A stretch of DNA of 64,000 nucleotides from NCBI GenBank assembly GCA_016709005.1, contig JADJEU010000003.1, forward strand, positions 124,001-188,000, read 5' to 3'. The notes under the pieces are model-generated. The model saw only the letters and a list, made by a program, of their open reading frames with translations, did no database searches and was not told the origin of the DNA. Made by a program: the position numbers and the translations under genes. This stretch comes from Crocinitomicaceae bacterium (lineage in GTDB: Bacteria > Bacteroidota > Bacteroidia > Flavobacteriales_D > Crocinitomicaceae). Below are positions 1-8,862 of the stretch, piece after piece (position 1 is the first letter of the stretch; each line of letters opens with the position of its first letter).

Positions 1-1345
1 CATCATCAATTTGCTCTAAATCTGCTTTCCAGTTTTTAAACGAACGATCCAATTTTTCTTTTTGGATTTCAACGGATTCAGATGAAATTGCAATCAACAA
101 TTCTTTCAGATTCTTATGCATGTATTTTTTTCCTTTGGGTCCGCCAAATTGGTCGGGTATTCCATCTGTCAGCATGTAGATCATATCATTTTGCTGAAGT
201 TTGAAAGTTTGATTTGTGAAAGATTCAAAATCCCGATCATGTTTGCCAACAGGCATTTTATCTGCTTTGAATTCGATTAATTCAGCGCTATTCTTTTCGT
301 TTTTTCGTACAATCCAAACCGGGTTATGCGCTGCTGCAAATGTGAGCTGGGTGTGGTCAGGATCAAAAACCAATAGTGTACAATCCATCCCGTCTTTGCC
401 GCCTTTTGCGCTACCGTCTTTTTTTAAGCGATCAATAATAATTTTTCGGGTTTCATTTAAAATGGAATGAGGTTCTGTTTGCGTTTCAATGGCTTTTTCA
501 AGACTTGATATATTCAGTATACTCATAATAGCACCCGGAACACCGTGTCCGGTGCTGTCGGCGCAAACCAATGCAAAGTTGCCGTTGTTTAGTTTTGATG
601 CCCAGTAAAAGTCACCGCTGACTACATCTTTGGGTTGAAAATAGACAAAGTAATTTTTTAGATTTTCATCCAGAATGTTTTTGGTTGCTAAAAAGCTGCG
701 TTGAATGCGCTCAGCGTAATTAATCGAATCTGTAATTTCTTTGTGCTTTTCTTCAATGATTTCTTTTTGCGCAATAATTTCTTTTTGATAGTTATCATTC
801 TCTGTTTTCAGAAAGATGAAAAAAATTGCCGCAATAATAAAAAGCAGCAGTGTGACAATATAACCTACAAACTCTTGAATCTCTATTAACTCAGGAGTTG
901 TGATAACATATCCGTATCGATCCTTCATGATAAAAATGAGCGCAAAGAAGCAAATTATTGCAAGTGCAATGAAGCCGTTGATAATCCATTTTTTATCAAA
1001 GAGGACAGCTGATATCATGCACATCACTAAAAAATAGTAATGGATATTTGATTCCAATCCAAAGAGGATGGTTGCAAAAAAGAAATAGATAAATCCCGAA
1101 AAAGTAAAGTAAAAAAACGCGAAGGTGTGTCTTGAATATTTATGGAGAATAAAATTAACGATGGCAGAAACTGCAAAAAAAACAATCACAGCAATTGCCG
1201 GAATTGTTTTCAGGATGAGCGATAATGGTATATACGAAAGCATCACCAGCAAAGTGATCAGCGCTACTAAATTGCTGATTCGTATTTTCCGAATCAAACT
1301 TTTGGTGTAGCCAGGCTGAATGCCGATGTTTAAGATCTTTTTCAT
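1..1345 (-). CDS. SpoIIE-family protein phosphatase with N-terminal membrane region (3' end outside window)
   Basis: Partial gene whose C-terminal end lies beyond base 1. Translation from the ATG at 1345 gives about 448 residues: an N-terminal region of roughly six hydrophobic helices (about residues 25-210), a short coiled-coil linker, then a PP2C-like SpoIIE domain with the motifs GDFYWA, DSTGHGVPGA, KDGMDCTL and TDGIPDQFGG. Such phosphatases dephosphorylate Ser/Thr of partner proteins, often anti-sigma antagonists; the partner here is unknown. The start overlaps the stop of the upstream TPR-SpoIIE gene by four bases (ATGA), so the two are probably translationally coupled. The linker and catalytic domain closely resemble those of the neighbour, which suggests a tandem duplication with a swapped sensor. 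The final visible residues (LEQIDD) match the neighbour's C-terminus, so only a few residues are missing. Confidence 0.9.
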   Translation of the reverse strand, partial: MKKILNIGIQPGYTKSLIRKIRISNLVALITLLVMLSYIPLSLILKTIPAIAVIVFFAVSAIVNFILHKYSRHTFAFFYFTFSGFIYFFFATILFGLESNIHYYFLVMCMISAVLFDKKWIINGFIALAIICFFALIFIMKDRYGYVITTPELIEIQEFVGYIVTLLLFIIAAIFFIFLKTENDNYQKEIIAQKEIIEEKHKEITDSINYAERIQRSFLATKNILDENLKNYFVYFQPKDVVSGDFYWASKLNNGNFALVCADSTGHGVPGAIMSILNISSLEKAIETQTEPHSILNETRKIIIDRLKKDGSAKGGKDGMDCTLLVFDPDHTQLTFAAAHNPVWIVRKNEKNSAELIEFKADKMPVGKHDRDFESFTNQTFKLQQNDMIYMLTDGIPDQFGGPKGKKYMHKNLKELLIAISSESVEIQKEKLDRSFKNWKADLEQIDD

Positions 1346-3399
1346 ATTCTTACCCCAATTACGCAAACATCATCAACTTGTTCTAGTCTTCCTTTCCAAT
1401 TGATAAAAGCTTCTTTCAATGTCTCCTTTTGGTTCGGCAAAGGTTGCTGTTGCATTGAAAGTAGAATTTCTTTCAGTTTGGATGCTTTGAATTTTTTACC
1501 TTTTTCTCCACCAAACTGATCTTGCAAGCCATCGGTGAAAATATATATTGAATCGCCTTTTTGAAGTTGTATGGTTTGTGTTGCAAAGGATTTAGGATTT
1601 TCGATTTTTCCAATGGGTTGTTTGTCTGGTTTGAATTCGATTAGTTCTGAATTGCGGATAATCCATAACGGATTGTTGGCACCGGCCCAGCTAAGAGTCT
1701 TCGCATCCAATGAAAGCGAACACAGTGAAATATCCATTCCGTCTTTTACATCTTCATCACTTTTTTCAAATTCCTGCACAACAATTTCTCTGGTTTTGTC
1801 CAGAATTTTTCCGGGATCAGTCAATCCATACTCTCGTACACTTCTGTTCAAACTATTATTACAAACGACACTCACCATTGCGCCCGGAACGCCATGACCG
1901 GTGCAGTCTGCCGCGGCAAACAGCACCGCATGATTTTTTGGATTTGACGTATCATTGACGGATTCCATCCAGTAGAAATCTCCCGCAACAATATCTTTTG
2001 GCAAATAAAGTATAAAATGTTCTGGCAATAAATTAGTCACTACGCGTTGCGAAGGAAGAATTGCATTTTGAATTCGTTTTGCATAATTTATAGAATCGAG
2101 AATTTCTTTTTGTTTCTCTTCTACCAGGTCTTTTTGTTCCTCAATGATATTTTTCTGACGGTTCGTAATTTTAAATCGATTGTAAATAAATCCAATAAAA
2201 ATCAGCAGTAAAATTAAGCCGCCGTAAAGCGAATATTTTTGTACCCGTTCTTTTTCAAGATTGACTTGATTGAGTTTTTTTTCTTCAATCCGCAGTAAAC
2301 TATCTCTTTCATATTTTGCATTGTATTCTGCTTTGTAAGATTGCTCGAAAAACAATTTTCGGTTTTCAAGTGAATCTGCCACATAGGATTGTTCAATATA
2401 TTTTTCGAGTGTGAAAAATGCATCACGATATTCTTCTTTCTCTTTTTGAATCAGATATACTTGCTGCAGCGATAATCTCAAATCTTCAAGGCTGCTGGAA
2501 TTTTCACTGAAGTGCAGTGATTCATTTGCAAGTTGATCGGCTTCATTCAGTTTAGTGCTGTAGTTTTTTTGATCGCCTGATTTTTTAAATGCCAGAGCTT
2601 CATTAAAAGCGATGATTGAAATGTGACGGAGATTGGATGCAATCTGGCTTTTTGTGCCTACTTCACGATAGAGTTCAAGACTTTTTTGAAAATAGATAAG
2701 TGCGCTGTCGTTCTGATTCTGCCAGATGAAAAGTTGACCTATATTGTGGTTTACTAATCCTAATCCTGACTTATCATCCAGTTCCAAAAACAATTGTTTT
2801 GACTCGTCCAAAAATGGTTTCGCCTTATCGAATATTTTCTTTTCAGAATAACTCAATCCAAGATTGTTATACGTGGTGGCAAGCCCGTGCTGATCTTCAA
2901 TTTTTTTCCAATAGACAACCGCTTTTTCATAATAGACAATTGCTTTGTCCTGTTCTTCTAACCGGCGGTATGAATTGCCCAGATTATTATTCGCATTTGC
3001 AATGCCCCGCAAGTTTTGCAAGTCTTCAGCTATTTTAAGACTCTTGTTGAGGCTTTCGATAGCTTTTGGATAATTACCAATGATTTCAAAGTAGTTTCCG
3101 GCAATATTATAGGCGTAGCTCAATTCAGTCTTGAAGAATAATTTTTCAGTGTCATTAATGGGGCGTTGTAAATTGAGCAAACAAATTTCAATGATTCGTT
3201 CATTCAGCTCATAATCCAGATCAGGATCAGTTTCAAAAATTAAATTCTGCCAGGCAACGTAAGCTTGTATTTTCAGACTGTCATGTTTTGCAATCGCAAT
3301 TTCATATTTGAGCGAGTCAATTTCTTTGCGGATTTCAAAGCTTTGGCTAAATGAAATCGTTGAGATGAGAAAATAGAATAAGAGAAGTTGACTTTTCAC
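1342..3399 (-). CDS. TPR-repeat SpoIIE-family protein phosphatase
   Basis: Protein of 685 residues with an N-terminal signal peptide (about residues 1-19), a block of tetratricopeptide repeats (about 50-300, including NNLGNSYRRLEEQDKAIVYY), a coiled coil, one transmembrane helix near residues 385-405 and a C-terminal SpoIIE/PP2C domain with GDFYWME, DCTGHGVPGAM, KDGMDISL and TDGLQDQFGGEKG. The TPR part should lie outside the cytoplasmic membrane and the phosphatase inside, so it probably works as a one-protein transmembrane signalling device. This layout is common in Bacteroidota. The neighbouring phosphatase gene overlaps its stop codon. The ligand and the dephosphorylated target cannot be read from the sequence. 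Confidence 0.92.
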   Translation of the reverse strand: MKSQLLLFYFLISTISFSQSFEIRKEIDSLKYEIAIAKHDSLKIQAYVAWQNLIFETDPDLDYELNERIIEICLLNLQRPINDTEKLFFKTELSYAYNIAGNYFEIIGNYPKAIESLNKSLKIAEDLQNLRGIANANNNLGNSYRRLEEQDKAIVYYEKAVVYWKKIEDQHGLATTYNNLGLSYSEKKIFDKAKPFLDESKQLFLELDDKSGLGLVNHNIGQLFIWQNQNDSALIYFQKSLELYREVGTKSQIASNLRHISIIAFNEALAFKKSGDQKNYSTKLNEADQLANESLHFSENSSSLEDLRLSLQQVYLIQKEKEEYRDAFFTLEKYIEQSYVADSLENRKLFFEQSYKAEYNAKYERDSLLRIEEKKLNQVNLEKERVQKYSLYGGLILLLIFIGFIYNRFKITNRQKNIIEEQKDLVEEKQKEILDSINYAKRIQNAILPSQRVVTNLLPEHFILYLPKDIVAGDFYWMESVNDTSNPKNHAVLFAAADCTGHGVPGAMVSVVCNNSLNRSVREYGLTDPGKILDKTREIVVQEFEKSDEDVKDGMDISLCSLSLDAKTLSWAGANNPLWIIRNSELIEFKPDKQPIGKIENPKSFATQTIQLQKGDSIYIFTDGLQDQFGGEKGKKFKASKLKEILLSMQQQPLPNQKETLKEAFINWKGRLEQVDDVCVIGVRI

Positions 3400-3443
3400 A
3401 AGTTAAAACTAGCGAAATATTTCAAACCGGATTAAGGTTCAGG

Positions 3444-3937
3444 CTAATAAACCTTCTCGCCATTCGTTAGCCAAACACCCCATTTTTCATCGTAGGCATG
3501 TACTTTTTCAGTCTCATTTCCTGCCGGATCAACAACAGCATGACCTTGGTTTTTCCATTCAAAGATTCCGCCATACAGATTGTAGGTATTTGTGAATCCG
3601 AGTTTTTTCAGCTTCAACGAAATTTTTCGCTCCGATATCCAACCGAACAATACACCACAATTTTTTTAGATCCATCTACATTTTTCAACCGGTTGATATC
3701 AAAATCATCGTAACCACACCATACCGCATTTTTAATATGACTCACCGCAAATTCATTTTTTTCGCGCGCATCGACAAACGTAACCGCAGTCAGTTTTGAC
3801 GCTTCTGCAACGCTAATTTCTTTGGCTTTATGTGAAAGTAGTCCATCTAACATCTCGCCATAGGCTTTGCTTTGAACCATTTGAGCAAAACTCGTGCTGC
3901 TCAGAACTAGTAAAATGAAGAAGACTTTAATTTTCAT
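3444..3937 (-). CDS. exported rhodanese-domain protein, interrupted by a one-base frameshift
   Basis: The first frame runs from the ATG at 3937 with a signal peptide (about residues 1-19, ending SSTSFAQ) through a rhodanese domain to the active-site loop YCSVGYRS, then stops at 3614. The rest of the domain (LKKLGFTNTYNLYGGIFEW) continues in another frame to the stop at 3444. Adding one A to the run of five at 3623-3627 joins them as RSEKISLKLKKLG, the expected continuation, giving about 164 residues. The catalytic Cys is present. It is the last gene of the arsenosugar cluster; a sulfurtransferase could handle sulfur linked to arsenic, but that is inference. The shift is probably a homopolymer sequencing error; true decay or programmed slippage is less likely. 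Confidence 0.8.
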
Positions 3938-3965
3938 AATTCTATTGTGTCAAAAATCGTACCGA

Positions 3966-4937
3966 TTAACAACAGCCACCGCCGTCGTAAAAATAGGTAG
4001 AATTTGAAATGAAGATATCTGGTTTGTGTAAAGATGCCAGGGCTCCAGCTGTTTTATCACAAACGGCAAGCGGTTGATTTTTCAAAAGTGTATGTCCTTT
4101 TTGATCGTCAAAAAAATCTTCGTTGCCATAATAGATTGCTGTTTTGCCGGTGAACACACAAGGCCCATCAGCTGGCATTGGATCTTTGATAGCGCAGACT
4201 TCCACACTTTCAATGTAGATTAGTTTTTCGGTGTCATAATTTTTTGGATCTAAAATGCGGTACGGTCTTTTGGCGCGAATTTCTACTGTGCCAAATCCAA
4301 CATCTGTTATCATTTTGATATAATCTTTCAAAGGCAAAGCACCGCTTAAACACAGGGCGCGTAAACGTTCGTCGTTTTTAAGCGAGTCTGGCATTTCATT
4401 TTCGCAGGTTGGATCAGAAAGTACTAATCTTCCATTTGGTTTTAAAACCCGATACATTTCTGCCAATGCTTTTTTCAATTCTTCGGTCTCAAAAATATTG
4501 AAGAGGCAATTCTGCGCAGCCACGTCAATGCTACTGTCTGCAACGGGTAAGTTTAAAGCATCTCCTTTTTTCAAATCCACAAATTCAGAATTAAACCAGG
4601 GATTTTCTTGCTCGGCAATTTTAAAATTTGCACGACTGGCTTCAATCATTTCATCTACCACATCTACACCAATCACCCCATTTTTTCTTCTGCTGAAATA
4701 GGCAAACTGTAACAGTTCCATGCCACCTCCAACACCTACATAAAGAATTGTTGGATCATTCACCAGGTCTCTTGGATTCACCGTACTGCCACAACCGTAA
4801 TTCATCTCCTGCATGATGCGTGGAATGCTTAAGCCTGGAAGTTGCCAGATTGGAGTAGTGGTACAACACAACCCAACATCTGGTTTTAACGCCGCTTCTT
4901 TGTAAACATTTTTTGTGGTCTCTAAATAGGATTTCAT
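3966..4937 (-). CDS. arsM: arsenosugar biosynthesis arsenite methyltransferase ArsM
   Basis: SAM-dependent methyltransferase of 323 residues. The nucleotide-binding motif is ILYVGVGGGMELLQF (about residues 64-78), followed by VDVVDEM and the motif-IV region with Cys144. Cysteines typical of As(III) methyltransferases are present (24/25, 49, 144, 178, 196, 248), and the protein ends in a Gly-Cys-Cys tail. It should methylate trivalent arsenic as the entry step to arsenosugars. The identification rests on both the cysteine pattern and the neighbours: GT2, DUF547, DUF2064, ArsS and an AhpD-like protein lie upstream on the same strand. Only one base separates it from the GT2 stop codon, so they are co-transcribed. 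ArsM activity in this organism is inferred from the family. Confidence 0.88.
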   Translation of the reverse strand: MKSYLETTKNVYKEAALKPDVGLCCTTTPIWQLPGLSIPRIMQEMNYGCGSTVNPRDLVNDPTILYVGVGGGMELLQFAYFSRRKNGVIGVDVVDEMIEASRANFKIAEQENPWFNSEFVDLKKGDALNLPVADSSIDVAAQNCLFNIFETEELKKALAEMYRVLKPNGRLVLSDPTCENEMPDSLKNDERLRALCLSGALPLKDYIKMITDVGFGTVEIRAKRPYRILDPKNYDTEKLIYIESVEVCAIKDPMPADGPCVFTGKTAIYYGNEDFFDDQKGHTLLKNQPLAVCDKTAGALASLHKPDIFISNSTYFYDGGGCC

Positions 4938-4938
4938 C

Positions 4939-5634
4939 TTATGCTGTTTTAATTCGTTTTTTATAACCTTCTTTTATTTTGACAGGATTCTCACCCATTT
5001 TAAATTGGATGATTGCAATGCTGTTTGCCCATTGTACTTTCCAATAACTGTTGTGTTGATATTTGCGCGAAGATACCAAAGCTGGATCTTTTAAAATAAT
5101 ATAGCGGTATTTTTTTCGGATCCGTTTCACCAAATCAAAGTCTTCCATAATCACATAAGACGGATTATAACCGCCTAGTTCTTCAAAAACTGTTCGCGTA
5201 ATAAATAGAGTCTGATCACCACCACCTGCATAGAACCCTTTGAATTTGGTGAACCAGGCATTGATGCGCAACATGTTTTTTGGTGGATCAAACGTATATC
5301 TGAAACAACCTGATGGATTGCCTTTTTGAATGGAATCAAAAATTAAATTCACAAAATGTTTGGGAGGAATAGTATCTGCATGTACAAAATAAAAAATATC
5401 ACCTGTTGCATTTGCAGCACCTTCATTTAATTGGTGAGCGCGTCCTTTTTTTTCTGAGAGAGTAAATCGGACATTCTTTTTTGATAAAACAATTTCTTTT
5501 GTTTGATCGATACTTCCGCCATCGCAGATTATTATTTCTGCGTTGTGATGCAATGTCTCCTCAATCAAATAATCGAGCAGACGGCCAATGCAGCGCGCTT
5601 CATTCAGGGTTGGTATGATGATGCTGAGCTTCAT
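4939..5634 (-). CDS. family 2 glycosyltransferase of the arsenosugar cluster (TIGR04283-like)
   Basis: Protein of 231 residues with the GT-A start SIIIPTLNEARCIGRLL, the nucleotide-sugar motif CDGGSIDQT and an acidic metal-binding motif in YFVHADTIPP. No transmembrane helices are obvious. This small GT2 type recurs next to ArsM and ArsS and is thought to take part in building the sugar part of arsenosugars; acceptor and donor are not evident from sequence. The ATG at 5634 overlaps the stop of the DUF547 gene by four bases and the stop lies one base before arsM, so it sits in a tight operon. Confidence 0.85.
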   Translation of the reverse strand: MKLSIIIPTLNEARCIGRLLDYLIEETLHHNAEIIICDGGSIDQTKEIVLSKKNVRFTLSEKKGRAHQLNEGAANATGDIFYFVHADTIPPKHFVNLIFDSIQKGNPSGCFRYTFDPPKNMLRINAWFTKFKGFYAGGGDQTLFITRTVFEELGGYNPSYVIMEDFDLVKRIRKKYRYIILKDPALVSSRKYQHNSYWKVQWANSIAIIQFKMGENPVKIKEGYKKRIKTA

Positions 5635-6362
5635 TCGTTTAAATTCCAGGAGTATTCCAGATAAGTGACTTTCGCTTTTTTGTCAATTTTTACAGGTGAA
5701 TATTTATTGATGAAATCGATTACCGTTGTTTTTTTGGTTTTGAAATCCATTGCATACCAATCAAATAATTTTGAAAGTTTTGGAGCGTCTGCTGAAATGT
5801 CATTTCGAAATTTATCTGTCAAAAAAACTTTGGCTTGCTGATCCAATTGTTTGTCTAATTTCTCTGCGGCATAAGCTTCGTTTAGTAAGATAGGGCAAGA
5901 TGCAGAAGCACATACCAATGCAAAATGAATGCGCGGATCGTTGTAGTTTTTCCGCAGCATGCCGTGTTCAATAAAATTCAAATCCACTGAATCTTTTCCA
6001 TACCGAATGAATTTCAAATCCCAGGTTGTATTTACAAACGGAATCTGCGTTTTTGGTCCGATGTCTTTAATGCTTTTCACCGGATAATAAATCGTAATCA
6101 ATTTCACGGTGAAGGCGTTGTAAGCATTTATGAGATACGCTTTTTGTTCATTCACTGACCAGTCTGATTCAATGGGTGTGTCTGAAAGTGTTTTGAGATA
6201 TTGGTCTAGCGCAGTTTGATCAGAAATGAATCCCTTATAATTTACTTTGCCGTCAGCAGAAACATTTTTTTGCAAAAGTTTATTCCACGCAGCATGATCT
6301 GGAGCCGCCGAAAATAAATTGGCGCAAATTAGAAAGGCAGAAATTAGATTTATACTTTTCAT
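5631..6362 (-). CDS. exported DUF547 domain protein
   Basis: Protein of 243 residues with an N-terminal signal peptide (ends near residue 20) and a DUF547 domain. Recognisable segments are WSVNEQKAYLINAYNAFT, DLNFIEHGMLRK and the conserved HFALVCASASCPILLNEAY. The function of DUF547 is not established; the conserved Cys pair in the last motif suggests a catalytic or metal-binding site. DUF547 genes often accompany arsenosugar clusters, and here the gene lies between the DUF2064 and GT2 genes with a four-base overlap to the latter. Export to the periplasm is inferred from the signal peptide. Confidence 0.85.
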   Translation of the reverse strand: MKSINLISAFLICANLFSAAPDHAAWNKLLQKNVSADGKVNYKGFISDQTALDQYLKTLSDTPIESDWSVNEQKAYLINAYNAFTVKLITIYYPVKSIKDIGPKTQIPFVNTTWDLKFIRYGKDSVDLNFIEHGMLRKNYNDPRIHFALVCASASCPILLNEAYAAEKLDKQLDQQAKVFLTDKFRNDISADAPKLSKLFDWYAMDFKTKKTTVIDFINKYSPVKIDKKAKVTYLEYSWNLNE

Positions 6363-6377
6363 ATTGTTTCTTTTTTC

Positions 6378-6484
6378 TCGCAGAGTTTCGCAGAAAAATT
6401 CGCGGAGTTTCGCAGATCATTAGTTTTAACGGGATTCAACTCTGCGTAACTCAGCGGTTTTATATCTGCGAGCATCTGCGAGAA
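6378..6484. repeat. short degenerate TCTGCG-type intergenic repeat
   Basis: The gap between the DUF2064 and DUF547 genes consists of alternating copies of cgcagagtttcgcag and tctgcgtaactcagcgg. The wording is related to the 149-bp tandem array at 33416-33890. It has no coding potential and no clear terminator. Confidence 0.5.
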
Positions 6485-6490
6485 CCCTTT

Positions 6491-7096
6491 TTACATCATA
6501 GCAAACAAATCTTCATGCTTCATCAAATCTTTCAAATCATCAATATCTGACAACTCTTGTAAATAATGTGAGGTCAGATTCAAATCGGCAATATTCTGAA
6601 ACGTATCGTTAAAAACAGAAGCGGTACTCCATTGTTTGTTTTCAAAAAGAGCTGGATAATAGGCGTCTGCTCCAATCAAATAATAGCCACCATCAGTTGC
6701 CGGACCAACCACCACTTGTTTGGTCTCTAATTTTTCAAATGCTTCCAGAATTTCTTTTTCTTCCAATTCGTAACAATCGCTGCCAATCAAAACTACTTTT
6801 TCATAACCTCTGATAAATGCAGATCGAAATGCATTGGACATTTTTTCACCCAGGTCAGAACCCGTTTGCAGAAATTGTTTGAAATCGTATTTTTTCCAGA
6901 CATCATTTGCCGGCATAAAATCAGAATAATAAACCGCTTTATCCATTTCCAAATGGCGTGTAATCTGAAAGGTATGATCCAATAAAAACTGATAAACGCG
7001 CAATGCTTTTTCATCACCGACGGATGCAGCTAAACGCGTTTTTACTTTTCCAAGTTTTGGATTTTTTGTGAAGACAATGAGCAATGCTTTTTTCAT
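6491..7096 (-). CDS. DUF2064 glycosyltransferase-like protein of the arsenosugar cluster (TIGR04282-like)
   Basis: Protein of 201 residues from the ATG at 7096. A longer reading frame starts inside arsS, but the conserved start of this family is MKKALLIVFTKNPKLGKVK, so that start is chosen. The fold is nucleotidyltransferase-like: FTKNPKLGKVKTRLA is the N-terminal nucleotide loop, LIGSDCYEL carries the acidic metal site and GPATDGGYYLIGAD is the conserved late motif. Members of this group are recurrent partners of ArsM and ArsS and probably activate or transfer a sugar; the exact reaction is unknown. It begins 11 bases after the arsS stop. Confidence 0.85.
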   Translation of the reverse strand: MKKALLIVFTKNPKLGKVKTRLAASVGDEKALRVYQFLLDHTFQITRHLEMDKAVYYSDFMPANDVWKKYDFKQFLQTGSDLGEKMSNAFRSAFIRGYEKVVLIGSDCYELEEKEILEAFEKLETKQVVVGPATDGGYYLIGADAYYPALFENKQWSTASVFNDTFQNIADLNLTSHYLQELSDIDDLKDLMKHEDLFAMM

Positions 7097-7107
7097 GAGA
7101 TTCTTTT

Positions 7108-8151
7108 TTATGCAACCGTTCCGCCACAACTGGAGCCAGCGCCTGCTGTGCAACCGTAACAATGTTGTCCAATTTTTATAGCACGAAGATTCAATATATC
7201 TAAATTGAAATCTGAAAGATGCTGATTGGATTTGGGCGTTTCAACATGCAATTCCAACATTTGATTAAAATCACAATCGTATAAATAACCATCCCAACTT
7301 ACTGAAATGGTATTGCGGCACATCACATTTTCTGCAGCGATCGGATTGTATGCACCAATTAATTTTTCCATGTACGAATGGTAGTTTTCACTACGCACTA
7401 AATATTCTAAAAAACGGCTGATTGGTAAATTTGTAATTGCAAAAAGATTGTTGAACTCAACGCCAAAATTGGTTTTGAGTTTGTTTTTAAATTCGCGTTC
7501 CAAGGCCGCCTGATCGCCCGGTAGAAAAGCCCCTGCGGGATTATACACTAAATTCAAAATCAAACCAGAATCATCTTTTCCATAACCAACTTCATTCAGC
7601 ATTTTCAGCGCCTGAATGGATTTATCAAAAACACCATCCCCGCGCTGCGAATCTGTTTTGACAGAAGAAAAATAGGGGAGTGATGAAACCACTTCAATCT
7701 TATGCAGCTTAAAAAAATCAGGCAGATCATTGTACTTTTTGTTGGCAACAATGATTGTCAAATTACAACGCACAATTATTTTTTTTCTTAGTTTGGAGAT
7801 CTCCTCCACAAACCATCTGAAATCCGGATTCATTTCTGGCGCACCGCCAGTCAAATCAACTGTATGCGCACCGGATTTTTCAATGGCATTCAAACATAAC
7901 TGCATGGTTTCACGCGTCATAATTTCCTTACGATCAGGACCAGCATCCACGTGACAATGTTTGCAAACCTGATTACACATTTTGCCTACATTGATTTGGA
8001 AAATATCAAGTGGTTTTACAGTGAGCGGAAAAAGATTTTGTGCTTTCAGTTTTTCAGCAAAAGAAATCTGCGTAGAAATTTCCAGAAACTCAACCTGACT
8101 TTTGGCAGAGGCCAATTCGTGATTTAAGGCTTGAAGAGATTTTGTGGTCAT
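7108..8151 (-). CDS. arsS: arsenosugar biosynthesis radical SAM protein ArsS
   Basis: Protein of 347 residues. The radical-SAM [4Fe-4S] motif is CNQVCKHC (Cys59, 63, 66), followed by DLTGGAPEMNPDFRW, the usual GGxP-type SAM-binding strand. The C-terminus has the DUF3641 features: CDFNQML and a terminal Cys set in HCYGCTAGAGSSCGG (Cys331, 334, 342). ArsS is proposed to join the 5'-deoxyadenosyl group to dimethylarsenite. Some homologues use selenocysteine at the C-terminus; here ordinary Cys codons are seen. It lies upstream of DUF2064, DUF547, GT2 and arsM on the same strand. The family call is firm; activity is inferred. Confidence 0.92.
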   Translation of the reverse strand: MTTKSLQALNHELASAKSQVEFLEISTQISFAEKLKAQNLFPLTVKPLDIFQINVGKMCNQVCKHCHVDAGPDRKEIMTRETMQLCLNAIEKSGAHTVDLTGGAPEMNPDFRWFVEEISKLRKKIIVRCNLTIIVANKKYNDLPDFFKLHKIEVVSSLPYFSSVKTDSQRGDGVFDKSIQALKMLNEVGYGKDDSGLILNLVYNPAGAFLPGDQAALEREFKNKLKTNFGVEFNNLFAITNLPISRFLEYLVRSENYHSYMEKLIGAYNPIAAENVMCRNTISVSWDGYLYDCDFNQMLELHVETPKSNQHLSDFNLDILNLRAIKIGQHCYGCTAGAGSSCGGTVA

Positions 8152-8216
8152 TTGGTTTTTGGTTGCTTGTGCGTTTGTGGTAATGTGTTGTTTGTTTTGG
8201 TATGCTCAACGTTTTG

Positions 8217-8333
8217 GCCTCCCTAAATCCCTCCAAGGGAGGGACTTTCTTTGTCGTCATGGTAAACATTAATTGATTCATTTATGGAATCAATTAAAAG
8301 TCCCTCCTTCGGAGGGATTTAGGGAGGAGGGGA
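8217..8333. repeat. long inverted repeat with nested hairpin
   Basis: Arms of about 31 bases face each other: cctccctaaatccctcc with ggagggac on the left, and gtccctcc with ggagggatttagggagg on the right. Each arm is itself a small hairpin. The centre holds a second perfect inverted repeat (aattgattc, seven-base loop, gaatcaatt). It lies between arsS and the AhpD-like gene, on the transcription path of the cluster. It could be a MITE-like element or an RNA processing or attenuation structure. No T-run follows, so a classical terminator is unlikely. Confidence 0.7.
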
Positions 8334-8339
8334 GGGGGA

Positions 8340-8672
8340 TTACATCGACAACTCCTTATATTTATTCATCATCTGCACACCATGCACCAATGAAGCTCCA
8401 CCTCTGATTGCGGCAGCCACATGCACGGCTTCCATCAACTGCGCTTCATCACAACCTTTTTCCATCGTGTCTTGCGTATAGGCATCAATGCAATACGGAC
8501 ACTGAACAGTATGCGCAACAGCGAGAGCTATCAGCGCTTTTTCTCTTGCAGTTAGGGCGCCGTCTTTAAAAACGTCGCCGTAATAGTCAAAGAATTTTTT
8601 TGCCAGATTGGGTTCAAACTCAGAAATGCTTCCAAATTTTTTAAGATCATCGGGGTTGTAGTAGGTTTTCAT
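8340..8672 (-). CDS. AhpD/CMD-like protein, arsenosugar-associated peroxidase-like
   Basis: Protein of 110 residues of the carboxymuconolactone decarboxylase/AhpD fold. The redox pair is visible in HTVQCPYCIDAYTQ (Cys58, Cys61), preceded by ALTAREKALIALAVA. Small AhpD-like proteins of this type recur next to ArsS and are named arsenosugar biosynthesis-associated peroxidase-like proteins. The dithiol could reduce an arsenic or peroxide intermediate; this is inference. It precedes arsS on the same strand, separated by the long inverted repeat. Confidence 0.85.
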   Translation of the reverse strand: MKTYYNPDDLKKFGSISEFEPNLAKKFFDYYGDVFKDGALTAREKALIALAVAHTVQCPYCIDAYTQDTMEKGCDEAQLMEAVHVAAAIRGGASLVHGVQMMNKYKELSM

Positions 8673-8862
8673 AATTATAGCGTGTGGTTAATATATAACA
8701 AGTTATAAATGTAATTGTTTGACGGGGAAGTATGGTAATCCTTACATTATATGGAAGTAACGTTTAGGAGAAGTAAGAGAATCCTAATGGGGTTAGGGAA
8801 TTTAAAGGTTTTGCTGTTGGGAAGACAGAGGGCAGGGACTTGGAATTAAGGTTGAATCGGCT

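Noticed and set aside
3614..3650. Programmed -1 frameshift in the rhodanese gene
   Set aside because: No stimulatory structure was seen, and five other genes in the window show similar homopolymer shifts, so an error is more likely.
8090..8281. Small minus-strand frame upstream of arsS
   Set aside because: It runs through the inverted repeat and into arsS; no family features or start context.
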